From the NCBI GenBank assembly GCA_003254925.1, contig QANZ01032026.1, forward strand, positions 1 through 64,000: a stretch of DNA of 64,000 bases, written 5' to 3'. This DNA is from Chamaecrista fasciculata (taxonomy: Eukaryota; Streptophyta; Magnoliopsida; Fabales; Fabaceae). The translations under genes and the position numbers were made by a program. Numbering within the stretch: position 1 is the first letter of the stretch; each line of letters begins with the position of its first letter. The notes beneath the pieces were generated by a model. The model searched no databases, was not told the origin of the DNA, and saw nothing but the letters and a program-made list of their open reading frames with translations. Of the stretch, positions 34,940 to 48,400 are shown piece by piece.

Positions 34940-35055
34940 GAATCATGTATATCAGCCTAAAGGACCTTTGGCTCTTTGGTTGGAGTTATATTCTCTAATC
35001 AAGAAGCCATGGGTTCGAATTGGCAAGAAGAAGCAAAAAGAATCATGTATATCAG
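34940..35055 (+). mobile_element. 84-bp mini-SINE with perfect 16-bp TSD
   Basis: The 16-mer gaatcatgtatatcag flanks the insert at 34940-34955 and 35040-35055. The 84-base insert (34956-35039) has an A-box-like tggctctttggttgga, a B-box-like gggttcgaattgg and an A-rich tail (agaagcaaaaa). It resembles little more than a tRNA head joined to a tail. Confidence 0.82.
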
Positions 35056-35999
35056 TATATTATACGAAAAATAAATGTTGTCATTCAAAATAGTATTAAC
35101 AAGAGATAGCAATACAAAAGCACATATATTCATTAGAATTTTAGAAGTTATAATAAAAGTGAGTTCGCCGTTTTTTATCGTATGAGTTATTAAACACGAA
35201 CATGAATCCTTGACCTTTTATGATAGTTTTGAAGTGGTTTTAAACGAACAGTTTAAAGTATAGAATGTTAGCTGTTTAAATTACAGCTAACATTCTATAA
35301 AATGTATGCAGCAGTTCAAAGTTAAATAAGGTATTGATATAATAATTCAGTTATAGTTTACAAATAATATAAAATGTATATTCAGGCAAAAAAAACATAT
35401 ATATATATATATACAATGTATATTGATATTAATTACTCAAAAATAAACAATTTAATATGAAAACGGATTGTAAACTTTTTATATTTTATATATGAAAGGA
35501 AAACATCAATGAAACGTTGCTGTGTGGGATAACATGCACACATTTTAACTCTATTGTTTTCATATTGTCTACATTTATATATTACTAATAAATACGATTA
35601 TACCATGCAAAATTAAGAAGAAACTGAGAAATATCTGAGAATGAATGAATGAATGACTTTATTGATTAACATAGAGAATACAATGTAGCTTATATAGACA
35701 AGCTAAGCACCAGAAATTAGTTAGACTACAAATTACTACGTACTAGCTCAACGGCTAACTAATTAAGCTGAACAACTATACTCTTAACAAACTATTAGTT
35801 AGTTAATCTGAAAGCTGAGCTGGAGTACACCTCTCACAGATCAATAACTGTTGTTTTTTTTGAAACAAATAATTATAGTAAAACTTATCCAAATGAGAGT
35901 AGGACCATAGGCGTAACCAATTTTGGCATTGACATGGAATGTCGTAGCGTGCTTGTTACATTGTTAGAATAGAACGTGGTGCGCAGCGAGTTAGATTCA

Positions 36000-36055
36000 C
36001 TCGTCAACTGGTAAAGTTTAACTTAATTTTGGAGTCATGGGTTGAGTTACAATAG
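36000..36055 (+). mobile_element. Possible degenerate SINE head
   Basis: The order gtcaactggtaaag (A-box-like) followed about 25 bases later by gggttgagtta (B-box-like) parallels the SINE at 486-680. No target duplication was found, so this is weak. Confidence 0.3.
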
Positions 36056-36773
36056 GCTGAATCTGAAATAATCAATTCATAGGTTTAGTCAGATTACACA
36101 TTTGTGATTTTCGGAATTGATCTATCCACGAACGTGTGCATATTTGTTTTTTGAATTTTTATGTATAGTTTTTTTTAATATATTTTTAATTTTTTGAATT
36201 GGTCCCATACTCATAAATATACATACAATTTGAATTATTTATTTTTTCAAGTTTAACCCAACTCAATCCAACTTATATTCTTCCTTAGAACCTCCTCCAA
36301 CCATACATAAAAAAGATAGTAAAAATCAAGAAGGAGAGATAAAAATGAAAACCAAATAGTCCTCAATGAAAGCATAAACACTTTATTTTGACAGTATATC
36401 GTCGTCTGTGTCTGACACCCGTATGACTCTCACACAACATATATTCATAAATTTTAAAATATAAAATTAATTTTTCATAACTTTATTATGATAAACAATA
36501 GAAAATATTATCACATACGATATACATTATGAATAGATATTGTAATTTTTAAAATTTTCATTAAAATTTATAAATTTTAACTATTTATATATATATATAA
36601 ATATATACCTATTATTTCATATAATTTTAAAAATCTAATATTTCTGTTAGTGTTAGTATAAATGTGATGAGGGATTTTCGGAAAAAAGAAATTGAGATGA
36701 GGGATAACATATAAATGTGAGGAAGGAAGTAGGAAGGCATGCAAATGCAAATATAGTGTGGGAGGGAGGGAGT

Positions 36774-36890
36774 ACGTGGCGAGAGATGGTGGCACGTGAA
36801 GATGTTGGGGTGGACGATGTGGCACGTGTCAACAGACAGCATCGTGATGATAGGAGTGGAAGAGTATCGGACAAACACGTGTCCCCAAAT
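36774..36890. promoter_or_regulatory. Cluster of ACGTG (G-box/ABRE-like) motifs without a gene
   Basis: Four ACGTG cores occur within about 115 bases: tacgtggc, ggcacgtgaa, ggcacgtgtc and aacacgtgtcc. The local GC content is above background. No coding gene was found on either side for several kilobases, so it may belong to a non-coding transcript, a lost gene or a mobile element. Confidence 0.35.
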
Positions 36891-37544
36891 TAGTGGTGAA
36901 CTGGGATGTTTGTCATCAGAACCAAATGATAGATCACAATTACAATTACAAATTATGAATGAATTTTACATGTAAATTTATACGCCACAATCAAAGTGAT
37001 CCTTGCGGGAACATCCCATAAAATAATAACTAAAAAATCACTTTTATTCTTGCGCAAGCTACGGGAAAGGATCGGTGTCCCGTCTCACAGTTTTATTTTA
37101 CTATTTCGTCTAGTTACCATCACCTCCATCGATCATCATTCACCATCATAAACGTAACTATATACTGTATAACAGATCAAAATATTCTCAAATTACGTAC
37201 AAGCAATAAATTCAGATCAGAGATGACAAAAAAACTATATAATTAAGATATAAATCAATATCATATAAACTAAATACATATAACCATTTGGGATATAGTA
37301 ACAAATATATGTACTAGTATATATATATATATGTACTAATAATAATCAACACCCCAACAAAACATCAGAATATAATTTAATTTCTATCTAAAATTAAATT
37401 CTCCCTTTGTGCTATAAATCCATTGTTTCCTAGCACTCATATTAGATAGTATTTTTTTATGGGTAATTGGCTCTATAAATTAAAGCCAATCTTATATAGT
37501 GAGATGGAAAGAAAACTTAGCTCTAATTATATATCTCTAGTCAA

Positions 37545-38945
37545 CCCACCTGACTGCACCCGTCGCTAGGTGGCCAAAATATCGAAATAAAATGCACTAT
37601 AGTGGTGCAATCCGAGTCGATCTCTCGAAGAACTTTTGTGCAAGGTTTAAATGCAAATTATACCTAATTATCACTAATTGGGAGAAAGCAACAGAAATTT
37701 TGTTCTTTGATTGTTTTCTATGACCTAAGACGATAATTAAATAAAGCGATAAATGTTTTTGTATTTTTGATTTAAAGGATTGAATTGAAAGAAATAATAA
37801 TACGAACAGATTAGCCAAATTGAGAAAACACCCGACAGAGCAATTGGATTAAGCAATCATTACTAATAAAGATAAATGGAGTATTCCCACACAAATCATC
37901 GTAAGATAGTCACTAATAACTTAATGACCTAGATTGACAACCCTATCATGCAAACACCTTAAACAAGATAAATCCACAACAAGTATTGAAAACCTCATTC
38001 AATTGATGATAAACGAAAATCAAGAAACATAATCTTTATAACAATAAACATTGTCAAAGCTATACATCTATAATTATAACCAAACTAGTGTAAACTCAAG
38101 GGCTACAATCAAGACATAATCAAACAATAAAACCAAGTTCCCTAATCAAGAATCAGAATACCAAAAAGTTCTCAGGTTCAACTAGAATTCAAGAACAATA
38201 AAGTAAATCCTAATTCTAGTGTGAGAAAAACTCCCTAATGATGAAACCCTAGTTCATGCTTTGCTCCAATGCTCCTCCGGGTATGAGTATTTAGCCGCTC
38301 ATGGTTGACAGATGAATAACTTCAGAATCTGCTGCCATGATCTCAAGAAAAGCCTCACACGATAAACCAAATTGCTAACCGGGATACGGAATGTGTAAAA
38401 CTCTCTCTCTAGTAGTGTGTAGCCTCTCTCTCACTTCCAAACCTGACCTATATGCTATTTTCGGCGCTTCCCCAAGAAATTTAGGTCTGAATCATCCAAA
38501 TCGGGCTTGGGCCTGTTTAATTATGGATTGTCGCGAACCCGCCGCGGACCCGCCTTGGCTGTGCATGGCGGCGGTTCCGGCGGCGGTCTCGGCAGACTTT
38601 TGATTCTTCTCGGTTTGGTCCCTGACTCGTCTCCAAACATCCTTAAACCTTCCTTGAAGTATTTCAACACTTTGAACTTCATTAAAACCTATCAAGAACA
38701 TCGAGAAATTAAGTGAATTCTCAGGATAAAGAGGATCAATCAAATAATAAAGATTAAACCCGAGAAAACCACACAATCACTCACAAAATAGTCCAAATAA
38801 TCATCAAACCTCAAGGTATCATATTTCATCATAGAAGGACATAAAGGCATGCAAATGAATCCCAAATGAATATAAAATGCTCTAAAATGTCTCTAAAATA
38901 CATGATGAAATATGGTAAGATCACCACCCCTTATGAGTTGCACTA
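37545..38945. repeat. Unclassified dispersed-repeat-like segment
   Basis: Composition changes sharply here: less AT-rich, with phrases common in plant retroelement derivatives (gtggtgcaatccgagtcgat near 37594 and a GC-rich block at 38530-38600). A possible 5-bp flank tgcac occurs near 37551 and 38936. There is no reverse transcriptase, gag or clear LTR pair. The nature is uncertain. Confidence 0.35.
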
Positions 38946-40703
38946 ATTTCTAACCTATATTTTAATTTATTGTCTAGTCATATTTTATTCACAAACAGAT
39001 GCACATAGTTTATAATTGTAGATCACTTTGACTTGGGCTATGCATGCGCATATATCTTAATAAATCCTAATTAATCAATTTTTACTATTAAATATGGAAA
39101 TAAGTTTACAATTGATGGTAGCCCATAAAATAAAAACTTACACACGGCACTGTATTATTAAGATTGAATGACACATATTACATATATGATTGATTGAGTG
39201 ACTTAAATTGATTTTATATTTGGATTCGAATTTTCCCCGGTAATCTAAAACTGAAAAGGATCATATAATGGAGTTGATCATATATTTAAAGAATCATAAA
39301 TGTAACAAAATCAATGAAATTGAGTTGATGGGTTGTTAGATTTAATGGAGTTGTTGAGTGCGATCTTAGAGGGGAAGCACGCTTGTATCAAGAAAGGCAT
39401 AGATTTAAAGAGGAACAAAAGCATGTGAAGAGATGAGCCCTAAGAGGACAAGCTAGCTGTTGGCTTTTATATATATAGTACTCTTTACTGTTTTAATCAA
39501 TGTGTCATTAATTCATTATATCTATCCGCATTTCCCTTCCTATAGGACCTAAAAGAATGAGATATCTCTCAATTCTCAATTAATGACCTTAATCATACCT
39601 CCTGTACTCTTCCTCGTTTCTCGTTCTTTCCTCAATACTCTCAATTCTCTCAATCCTTTCTAAACAAATGTAAATTAATGACACACTCATTTATATATGT
39701 TAAATAGTTAATCATAATTTATCGAAACAATTAACTCTCAAGAACACGACATCTTTTTATTCAGTAATTACTCGTCAATAATACAGTTATTGACACTCAT
39801 AACATATAGGTCATCATTATTTGTAAAAGTCCCTGGCGTACATAGTGATCAGGCACTCTTATTAAAAATAGAGATTTAAACAGACAGGTGTCCTTTTATA
39901 AAATTCCATAAAAAAGGCATACGTGTCATTTCATGCATTGACAAAGTAGAGATTCTGCAATCGTGTCAAGCTATAACCACAAGGCCCAAATTCCAAGGAT
40001 CGTTTTGATTTTCTGTTATATTCGCGAATCACTTTTGTAAACAGTTACAGAGTTATAGAGAGGGAGGCAACAGAAATTGGCTCACGGATTTTGCAATATT
40101 TTCAACGCAGCTTGGTAATTATACTTTCTCTTCATTACTTCTTAATTTCTCTGTATCACCAATTTCTATCTGTTTTTGTGAATGCACGTGGCGCATTGAA
40201 TTAGAATAGAAAATTGTTAGATGAAAAAATGAAAGGATGGAGATAAAATTTCTGTCTGAATCGAAGATCTCTACGCGTATATTCGATTATTAATCCATAA
40301 GGTTGCTCACTAGTGATTTCCAGGTATGTAAGATTTTTAGAAACGAGACTGCCTATGCTTTTCACTGTTTCATCGCGAAATGAGTCTATGTGCTTGAAGG
40401 GATAGGCTTATGTAATAAACATCAACAATGTAGGTATTTGGTAATTAACAATTATTATTCCAATGGCCAGAGCTGAGAACGTGAACTACTGTACTCAATC
40501 TATATATGCCACTTGCACATAACATTGTATATTTTCCTTTAATTTTTAGGTGGATGTGCATGAGCTTCTGAATTCTGGCATATATAAATATATATAGAGT
40601 GGTGCTTCACGACGAGCTAAATTGTTGTACAAGCTAAATTATGCCTTGAATCTGCATAGATCCATATAATTCTGAAGTGTTTGGAGTCAAAGATGCTTAA
40701 GGA

Positions 40704-43700
40704 ATGGCGTCTGTTAATTTCTCGAAATTGGAAGGGATCTATACAGATTTTCACCAGTCAGCAGTCATCATTGCGGGATGTTTTGTGGTTATAGCTTTAG
40801 TGCTCTCCATTTTTCTTATTTTGCAACATCTCAGATCATACACCAATCCTGCGGTGAGTTATTTTCCTCATGGTAGCAGAGTCAAGTATACCTTTTCTAT
40901 TATTTATTTTTTCCAAATTTGTTCACCTCTTACATCCCATGAACCATTGCTAATTTTTAGGTTCTTGGTCCTTGAGGGTGTCATTGTCTTCAATAGTATT
41001 TACTTACAGTTAAGACGTTTTCCAAGATCAAATATCTAGTGTCTTCTATTTTGTCTAGTTCACTACTGCAAAAGCCCGAAAGGAAAAGTAAAGAACAGAT
41101 GCTGGATGTTGTCACATTTTTATCAATAATTCTTCTTTATAAATATATCACTGATGCTGGTTTAGTCCATTGGACACTTGTCGAAAGTCAGAACAGAAGG
41201 TCCGACAATAATTGATTGATTTGACCAGGCATAGTATTCTTTTTAAAACAGGAAGTTGTGATGGTTATTACAATTTAGCCTGTTCATTTGTTTATTAAAT
41301 TGAAGATTACTTGTTTTCACCAAAAAAAAATTGAAGATTACTTGTACAACTAGCAAATCATTTTAAGACATTTTGTCCACTGTGCTTGACCACTAAATCC
41401 AAAATAGAACGCTTTGTAGTATGTGCGACCTCCTAACCCATAATTAATATTTGTGTTCAGGAACAGAAGTGGGTTGTTGCTGTTATTTTTATGGTCCCAG
41501 TCTATGCTACTGAGTCTGTAAGGTTCTATCTATCACTTTGAACGACGTATTCTTGATTTCTTTATGGTATCATTGTCATTAGTTTGTGAATGAGAGGAAT
41601 AATAAATACAAGCATTTGGTGATTAAGTTTATACTTGCGTGTTTCATATGCTTATGTTAGATGAAATGAGAAAAGTATACATTAGCCAATAATCTTATCC
41701 ATCCCTCTTTTCCAAGTCATTTTCCCTTTGTGAGAATAAGAAAGAATAAATGGAGTAGTAATCTGATTGTGTCTAGGCACAAATCTGTAGAACAAAATGT
41801 AAGAAACTCGGAATCAAACACATATATATGAGTCCTATTACAAAGAAATCAAGAAACATAGAACAAACCCAAACATCATGATAAGTCTATTGTTTCAACA
41901 TAGCGGAAGAGACGAAATATAAATACAGTCATAGTCAAAGCTTTTTCTGATCACAAATGGAGAGAGCAAAAGAACACTGCAAAACCAAGAGAGTCAGTGT
42001 TAAACGAGAGGAGAGAATTGAATTCTTACGGTAGAGAGTTTTAATCAGGAACCCTCTTGCCTGATTTAATGGGATTATTTCCTTCCATCAAGGAGATATT
42101 CCTACTCAATAAAATCAGAAATTGATTTCTAATCAATCACCACTTAATATTTTGAGTAACTAATAAATATAGACCCAAGGGGATTTTAATGAGTACCATA
42201 TATAGAAAATAATTAATAGATAATATTATAATTAATTGTTCCTACACAAAAGAGTTAGATTAAGTGAAATCAATTGTAATGCAAAGCTTTTCTTCTTTCT
42301 CTTGTCCATGCAGATTATCTCATTATGGAATCCAAGATTATCACTTGCATGTGACATTTTAAGGAACTGCTATGAAGCATTTGCCTTGTACTCTTTTGGC
42401 AGATATCTTATTGCTTGCCTTGGTAATTTACTCGCTGTTCAATGTCTTGAGAACACGGCTGAGGATGTTTTGATACTTAACATCTCTTCTATCAAATTTT
42501 CGCATTATTTTATTGGGCAATGAATTCTGTTTTATAGAAGACAATATATTATAAACTAATCTGTCAGAATAAGTCTTACTAATTCTGTCCTTTGAATACA
42601 AACTGTGTTAGGTGGTGAAGGAAGGGTCGTACAACTACTTGAAAATGAATCAGGGAAATACCTTGAAAAATCGTTGCTGGAAGGATCAGATGAGAATTGC
42701 AGCAGAAAACAAAGATCATTTTGCGACTTTGTCATGCATCCTTCCACTATTGGAAAAGATCTTCTCTCAATAGAAAAATTTGGTCTTGTACAATATGTAA
42801 GTCTCTGTTTTATTTTTTCTCCTATGCGTAATTGTAATTCTAAGGAGACGCTGATTTCTCCTGAGAATACTGCAGATGATCCTGAAGACTTTTTGTGCCT
42901 TCTTGGCATTTTTGTTAGAGCTCTTTGGAGTTTATGGTGATGGAGAGTTCAAGTGGTACTATGGGTATGTTTCTCATATAAAAGCAGAATCCATAATCTG
43001 TATTATTACATCACTATCTCGCATAATTATTTGTTACATGTTTGATATATTTCGAATAAGATTCCTTTACGGTAGATTATATGTGCATGGTGATAAATTT
43101 CATAACAGTAATAGTCATTTCACATCTTTTGTAGGTATCCATATATTGCAGTTGTATTGAACTTCAGCCAGATGTGGGCATTATATTGCCTTGTGCAATT
43201 TTACAATGTCACACATGAAAGACTCGAACCAATAAAACCACTTGCAAAATTCATCAGCTTTAAGGCTATTGTCTTTGCTACTTGGTGGCAAGGTGTAGGC
43301 ATCGCCCTATTGTGTGAATTTGGAGTACTATCCAAGGGGGGGAAAGTACAAACTGGATTGCAGGACTTCCTAATATGCATTGAGGTTGGTTCCCTCTTTA
43401 TGCCTTTGTCTTGTCTTTCAGATCATCACTTGTTAGCCAGCCACTTTGGTTCCCTATAAAATATAGGAATATTACAAGAATCTAGGTTCTATGGAAGTCT
43501 CATCTTGATAACATTGGTCAAGTGAAACTATTTTATCTTTGTGCCATTGATGCAGATGGCCATTGCAGCTGTTGCACATATGTTTGTATTTTCAGCAAAA
43601 CCATACCACTTTTACCCAGCTACTGCATATGGGAAAGTGACAAAGGAAAAAATAGCGTCCTTGAAGATAGATAAAGGAGACGAGACAAAACCAGCTGTGC

Positions 43701-44054
43701 TTGAAGAGACGAATGCTCAAGTTGAGTCTCCTGGAACAAGCATCAAAGAGAGTGTTCAGGACATAGTTGTTGAAGGTGGTCAACGGGTAAGTTCCTTGCA
43801 TGTCATTTTATATTCATTATTATGGGAATGATTACGATATTTAATAGATGAACAAAAAACAGGTTGTCAAGGATGTTGTTTTGACAATAAATCAAGCCAT
43901 TGGGCCAATGGAAAAGGGGGTGATGAGAATTCAGAAAACCTTCCACCAGAAAAAAGTGGTTTCATCAGACAGTGAGGAAGAAGAATCGGATGTAACAGTT
44001 GAGACAGAGTTCACAACAAATCCTGCAGGAAAGGATAATGAAATTGATGTTTAG
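40704..44054 (+). CDS. LAZ1-type DUF300 / TMEM184 membrane protein
   Basis: A multi-pass membrane protein of the organic-solute-transporter-alpha-like DUF300 family; LAZ1 of Arabidopsis acts at the tonoplast and plasma membrane in vacuole function and brassinosteroid signalling. Eight exons, 40704-40853, 41461-41517, 42314-42422, 42612-42796, 42876-42964, 43135-43384, 43556-43786 and 43863-44054, join to 420 residues. Family landmarks are HLRSYTNPAEQKWVVAVIFM, MVPVYATES, CYEAFALYSFGRYLIACL, the QY-MILKTFCAFLAFLLE junction, FSQMWALYCLVQFY and FKAIVFATWWQG. About seven hydrophobic segments precede a soluble acidic C-tail with SSDSEEEESD. A 5' UTR intron probably starts near 40116. Intron 2 (about 800 bp) carries two short insertions. 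The length fits the shorter LAZ1 homologues (LAZ1H2-like) better than LAZ1. Confidence 0.93.
41300..41345. repeat. Micro-insertion with A-tract, perfect 15-bp direct repeats
   Basis: The 15-mer ttgaagattacttgt occurs at 41300-41314 and 41331-41345. The insert is tttcacc followed by nine A. It lies in an intron of the LAZ1-type gene. Confidence 0.68.
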
Positions 44055-44504
44055 CCTCGACAAAAAATAGTGATGTAAGTGATGAAATGAGCCTCACTGA
44101 AATAGATATACAACAATTGTAAGTCTATTTACTTTATCAGAGGAATTTGGGTAGTTTCCTGTTTGTGGAAGGAACTTTCTTTCGATTTTTAAGGAATCTG
44201 AAATGAAAAATATATTAAGAATATATACGCGTGATTTGAATTTAAAAGAGCAGAACTTTAGTGTATACTTCAAATTATTCGGAAAATAAAAGCTCCATGA
44301 TACAGAATTTGTACAAACATAATTGACTAATTGAGAGAGACAGTATCGTTTAAACTAGAAGAGAAAAGATAATAATACAATTTCACCCCCTATCTTGTAT
44401 CTTCAAACATGTGACTATACATATAAAGTGAAATAAACAAACGTGAAAATTGAGATTGCAATATACAACACTCATATACAACTAACAACACGAGATTTCA
44501 GACT

Positions 44505-45376
44505 TCAATCAGCCCCATGGCAACATATTTCTGAACAACAACTGATGCAGCCCAAGCATCCTAAACCAATGCAAAGCTGAGTCAACCCAGTTACACATTG
44601 GTTGTTCAACCGAGTACATACGGTGATGCAACACATACAACAGCATCTATTGCACAAACTGCTACAACAATCTGTGGCTGCCTTAACCAATTGTTCAGCC
44701 GCTTCTGGCAATTTTGTTTCTTCAAATCCTGGACAAATATTCTCTGCTGTTGCAGTCAAGTTACCGAAGCCTATGCCTAAATGTGGAAGCATAATTTTTC
44801 TCAGCTCTCGGGCATCTGCTTCAGTCCCAGGGTGGCCCTTCTTTGAAACCTATTTGCAAAAGATAATTAACCAATGAACCCTTCTACCCAGGTATTTATA
44901 TATTAAATCACCGTACAGCTAAATATAGAAAGAAAATGAAGTATTTAAATAAAGAGAAACAGGATTTCAGATATCAAGTTTACTTTGAAAACAGATCTGA
45001 AAATCATTTGATACATACCTGAGATACCTCTTTGGCTCCATCTGAATGTTTCACTACGTTGAGCTCAGTATTCTCAAGTAGGACCAGACGAGTATACTCA
45101 GAAAGAAAGCCAGTCTCTAGGCTTAATTTTGCAACCTAACAAATAAAATGATGGGCAAAGAAAAAATTGTTTATAAGGATCAGAACTGGAAGACTAATCC
45201 ACACTTTTCCCACTTCTACGCTCTGAACTGTATAGGAAGTGACAAACCTTATCTTTTATCTGCTTATTTTGTGAAAGCCACGCTTGAGCAGTGAGGTGAT
45301 CTATTTGTTGCTTTGCAGAAACCTATTAAAGGAAAAGTAGCGCAATAAACATAGATGTGAAGAAAAGATAGATAGG

Positions 45377-45411
<35 letters not shown>

Positions 45412-48400
45412 ATTGTAGGTTTACAACAAATAGGATTAGAGTTTGGAGGGGTTAATTTTTGTTTTAATCTAAATAAGATATATTATTTGTGATTTTGCAT
45501 TTAAAGATTTATTTTATGATTAATATATATTTATTATAAAAAATAATATCATAAAATATGTTTCGAAACAATAATTTGTTACTCCAAGTTATGAGGTATA
45601 GGAAAACATATAAACAAAAATGGAGAAACTAATGAATGGCAAGGAAGGGTGCAGAACTCTACCCTTTGTATAGGTATGTCCTTTGCCTTTTGTGTCTTCA
45701 AGTCCACTGTAAAATTTCTGAAATCAGCCAAGACACCATTAACTTTAAGAGATTCAGGGAACGTCCCCTTATATCTTCCAGATAAAACCAATGGACTGTC
45801 TGATGAAAGATCTGGAATTTGGAATGGATGCACCTATCAAGTCATATCATAAAAGTGAGCCGCAACCTTAAAGTTAAGTTGGATAAAAATGTCATATATA
45901 GTAGCAAATATGCAACAAAAACATAATTTTTTTTTGGGGGGCCGTCACACAGGGCATGTGGCTAGATTAGAAGCCTTAGATTTTTATTATTTCTTAATAT
46001 AGAATATAAACAGAAAACAGCATGAGAAGAAAAATGAAGATACAACATATACATCACTAAAGATCTTAGGCATTACGGATATACAGTTTTGAGAAGGAGG
46101 AGGACAAGGATAGAAACAAATTATGGCACACAGTGGCTCTTTTGTCTTCACATATCAGAATTCCAAATTCAGGGTTTGTCAGAAATTAATTAATCACTAT
46201 GACAAATATTTAGATTTTGAGACTGGTAAGTGAATGAAGATTGTGAAAAGCAAGTATATCGACAAAACTAGGAATAATTTACTAGTTAAGCGTCTAACCT
46301 CAAATTCATCAAGATCATTAAGTGCGTCGTCAATGGTGATATTTGCCAAGATGAGAGATGTTGCTTTATCAAATAATTTAAGCATTCGAGGCTTAACCAA
46401 ATCTGTCCATTCCCAAAAAGAAAAAGGAAAGAAAGAAAACCAGTCGGATCATTATAACTAATAATGTGCTCATGCATTAGTAAATCAGATAAGGAATGCA
46501 TGCCCGTTGAAGAAAGCTTCTCAAGGACTGAATGTTAGACTGAATTTCTATTCAAGGACTGAATTTTGTATTTTGATTATTTGAAGAATAAATAATAAAT
46601 AATAAGAGTACATCACTCTTATGGATCAACTAACAAAAAAAAAAAAGGTAGTGTGAAAAATGAGCAAATATACTTGAAAGTTGAAACTGTTTATTGAAAA
46701 AGATGCAAATATCCCGGGACCAAAACAAAGTGCCCCAGATAATGCATCTAATAAGCTACCCACTGCAATGATCTAATTGATTGTTAGACAAATGCCTCAT
46801 GGACTTGTTTTGATAATCAAAAGTATCGTTTGTTAGACACATCCATGTTGATATCCAAAAGCTTTTCGCAATGACAATAGTCTTCATCTTACAAAATTAA
46901 GTAAAACTCAACACTTACCTACATCAAGTGCAGCATCATAATGGCCCCTGCCAATCATAGCGAGCATCCTCAAGAAATAATGATTGCAAAACGAACCTGG
47001 AGAATACATCCACAAAGAATATTGATTTTGCACCGTACTTGGATAATCATCATCCATTATAACGAAAAAAAGAATAGGGAAGTCTAACCAATAATCACAA
47101 ACGAACCCAAAGATGTTAGAGAAAGATCTTGGAAAATAATATTGTAATATATAAACAATTTTAGGAGGCTCCTCAAGCATAAAGACCGTGCTATGTGCTA
47201 ACAGTCCAAGGAGCGAGACTTTAAACACTAGAAAGTGAGAACCATACCGATGCCAAAAGTGTAAACACGTGGGCACAACTGTCCGTTAATCATATGCTTC
47301 TTCATAGTATCACAAATATGTCTCTCGCCCTCAACACTTCCATCTGTAATGAGGAAAATTATTGGAAGTGATCTTTGAGCTCCTGATAGCATCTCTATTG
47401 CCTGACGAGTAAAAGCAACCAATGTAAAAACACTCCATCTAATAATAGTAATCGGGAAACATTTAAAATGATCATCAATCTTACACCAATATGGAATAAA
47501 GAATAATTAAAGAGGAAACAGAATGTAAGAAATAGGTTCCCCATGCATCAAGCTGAGCATAGATGAATATATCCTTTTTCAGGTAATTGTCCATTGGCAG
47601 CCAGTAATTAGTTCTCAATGATGTTTATGTCTATTAATCTATCATTAGCACAAAATATTAGGTTAATTTCTGACAAGTCACTCAATAAAGGTAGAAAAAT
47701 GTAAGGTACTGTAGTTCTAGGACTTGAAGAGACACAGCTTCAAATGAAGGATTTGGAAGAAACTGTGAAAAATTAAGAGTACCTTGTTTAAGGGATTCAA
47801 AATATTAGTGGCGCCCCCGGCAACAAAGTTAATTTTGATCCACTCAATGGCCCTTTCAACTGTATCCTTGGAGACCAATTCCATTGATGTTGAAAATAGA
47901 TAACACTCTCCGTTAAAAGCTATAATGTTAAAGGAATCATCTGAGTGAAGCATAGATAGAGCATCTGATAATGCATCCTTTATGTCATCAATTAGCTTTC
48001 CTTCTGTACTTCCACTAATATCAACAACGAACACTATCTCCTTTCTGAACACCTGGAAAATGAGTAGGACAAGGCATGAGAATAACTGAAACAAATAAAA
48101 AACATAACATGTAGGCCTACAAAAAAGATTTTATACCAACCTTGCTGCTCTCAAGATTTCCAGGAAAGAGGTACATGCAGTACATGTCTCTTTGATCATT
48201 ATCAAGCAAAGATGCAGATTCCAAGAGAACACCACCATTTATATGACTTGAAGAAACCTAAAAGCACATCACATGCTGATGATAGTGTCTTTTAAAAGTT
48301 AAATCATACAATGGATGGGGAACTGAAAATGGCCAAAAATCTTACAGTGTAGGAAAAACTAAAATCAACACTTGACCACGAGAGAACATCAGAATCATAT

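Larger units (their letters stand above)
32414..40703. other. 8.3-kb gene-free region
   Basis: Very AT-rich. No exon chain is seen on either strand. It contains tandem Helitrons (33873-34234), a mini-SINE (34940-35055), a possible SINE relic (about 36000-36055), a cluster of ACGTG motifs (36774-36890), an unclassified repeat (about 37545-38945) and, from about 40040, the probable 5' UTR and UTR intron of the LAZ1-type gene. Confidence 0.65.

Noticed and set aside
36577..36878. Three overlapping minus-strand frames
   Set aside because: They are shadow frames over a purine-rich and ACGTG-rich stretch and have no family match.
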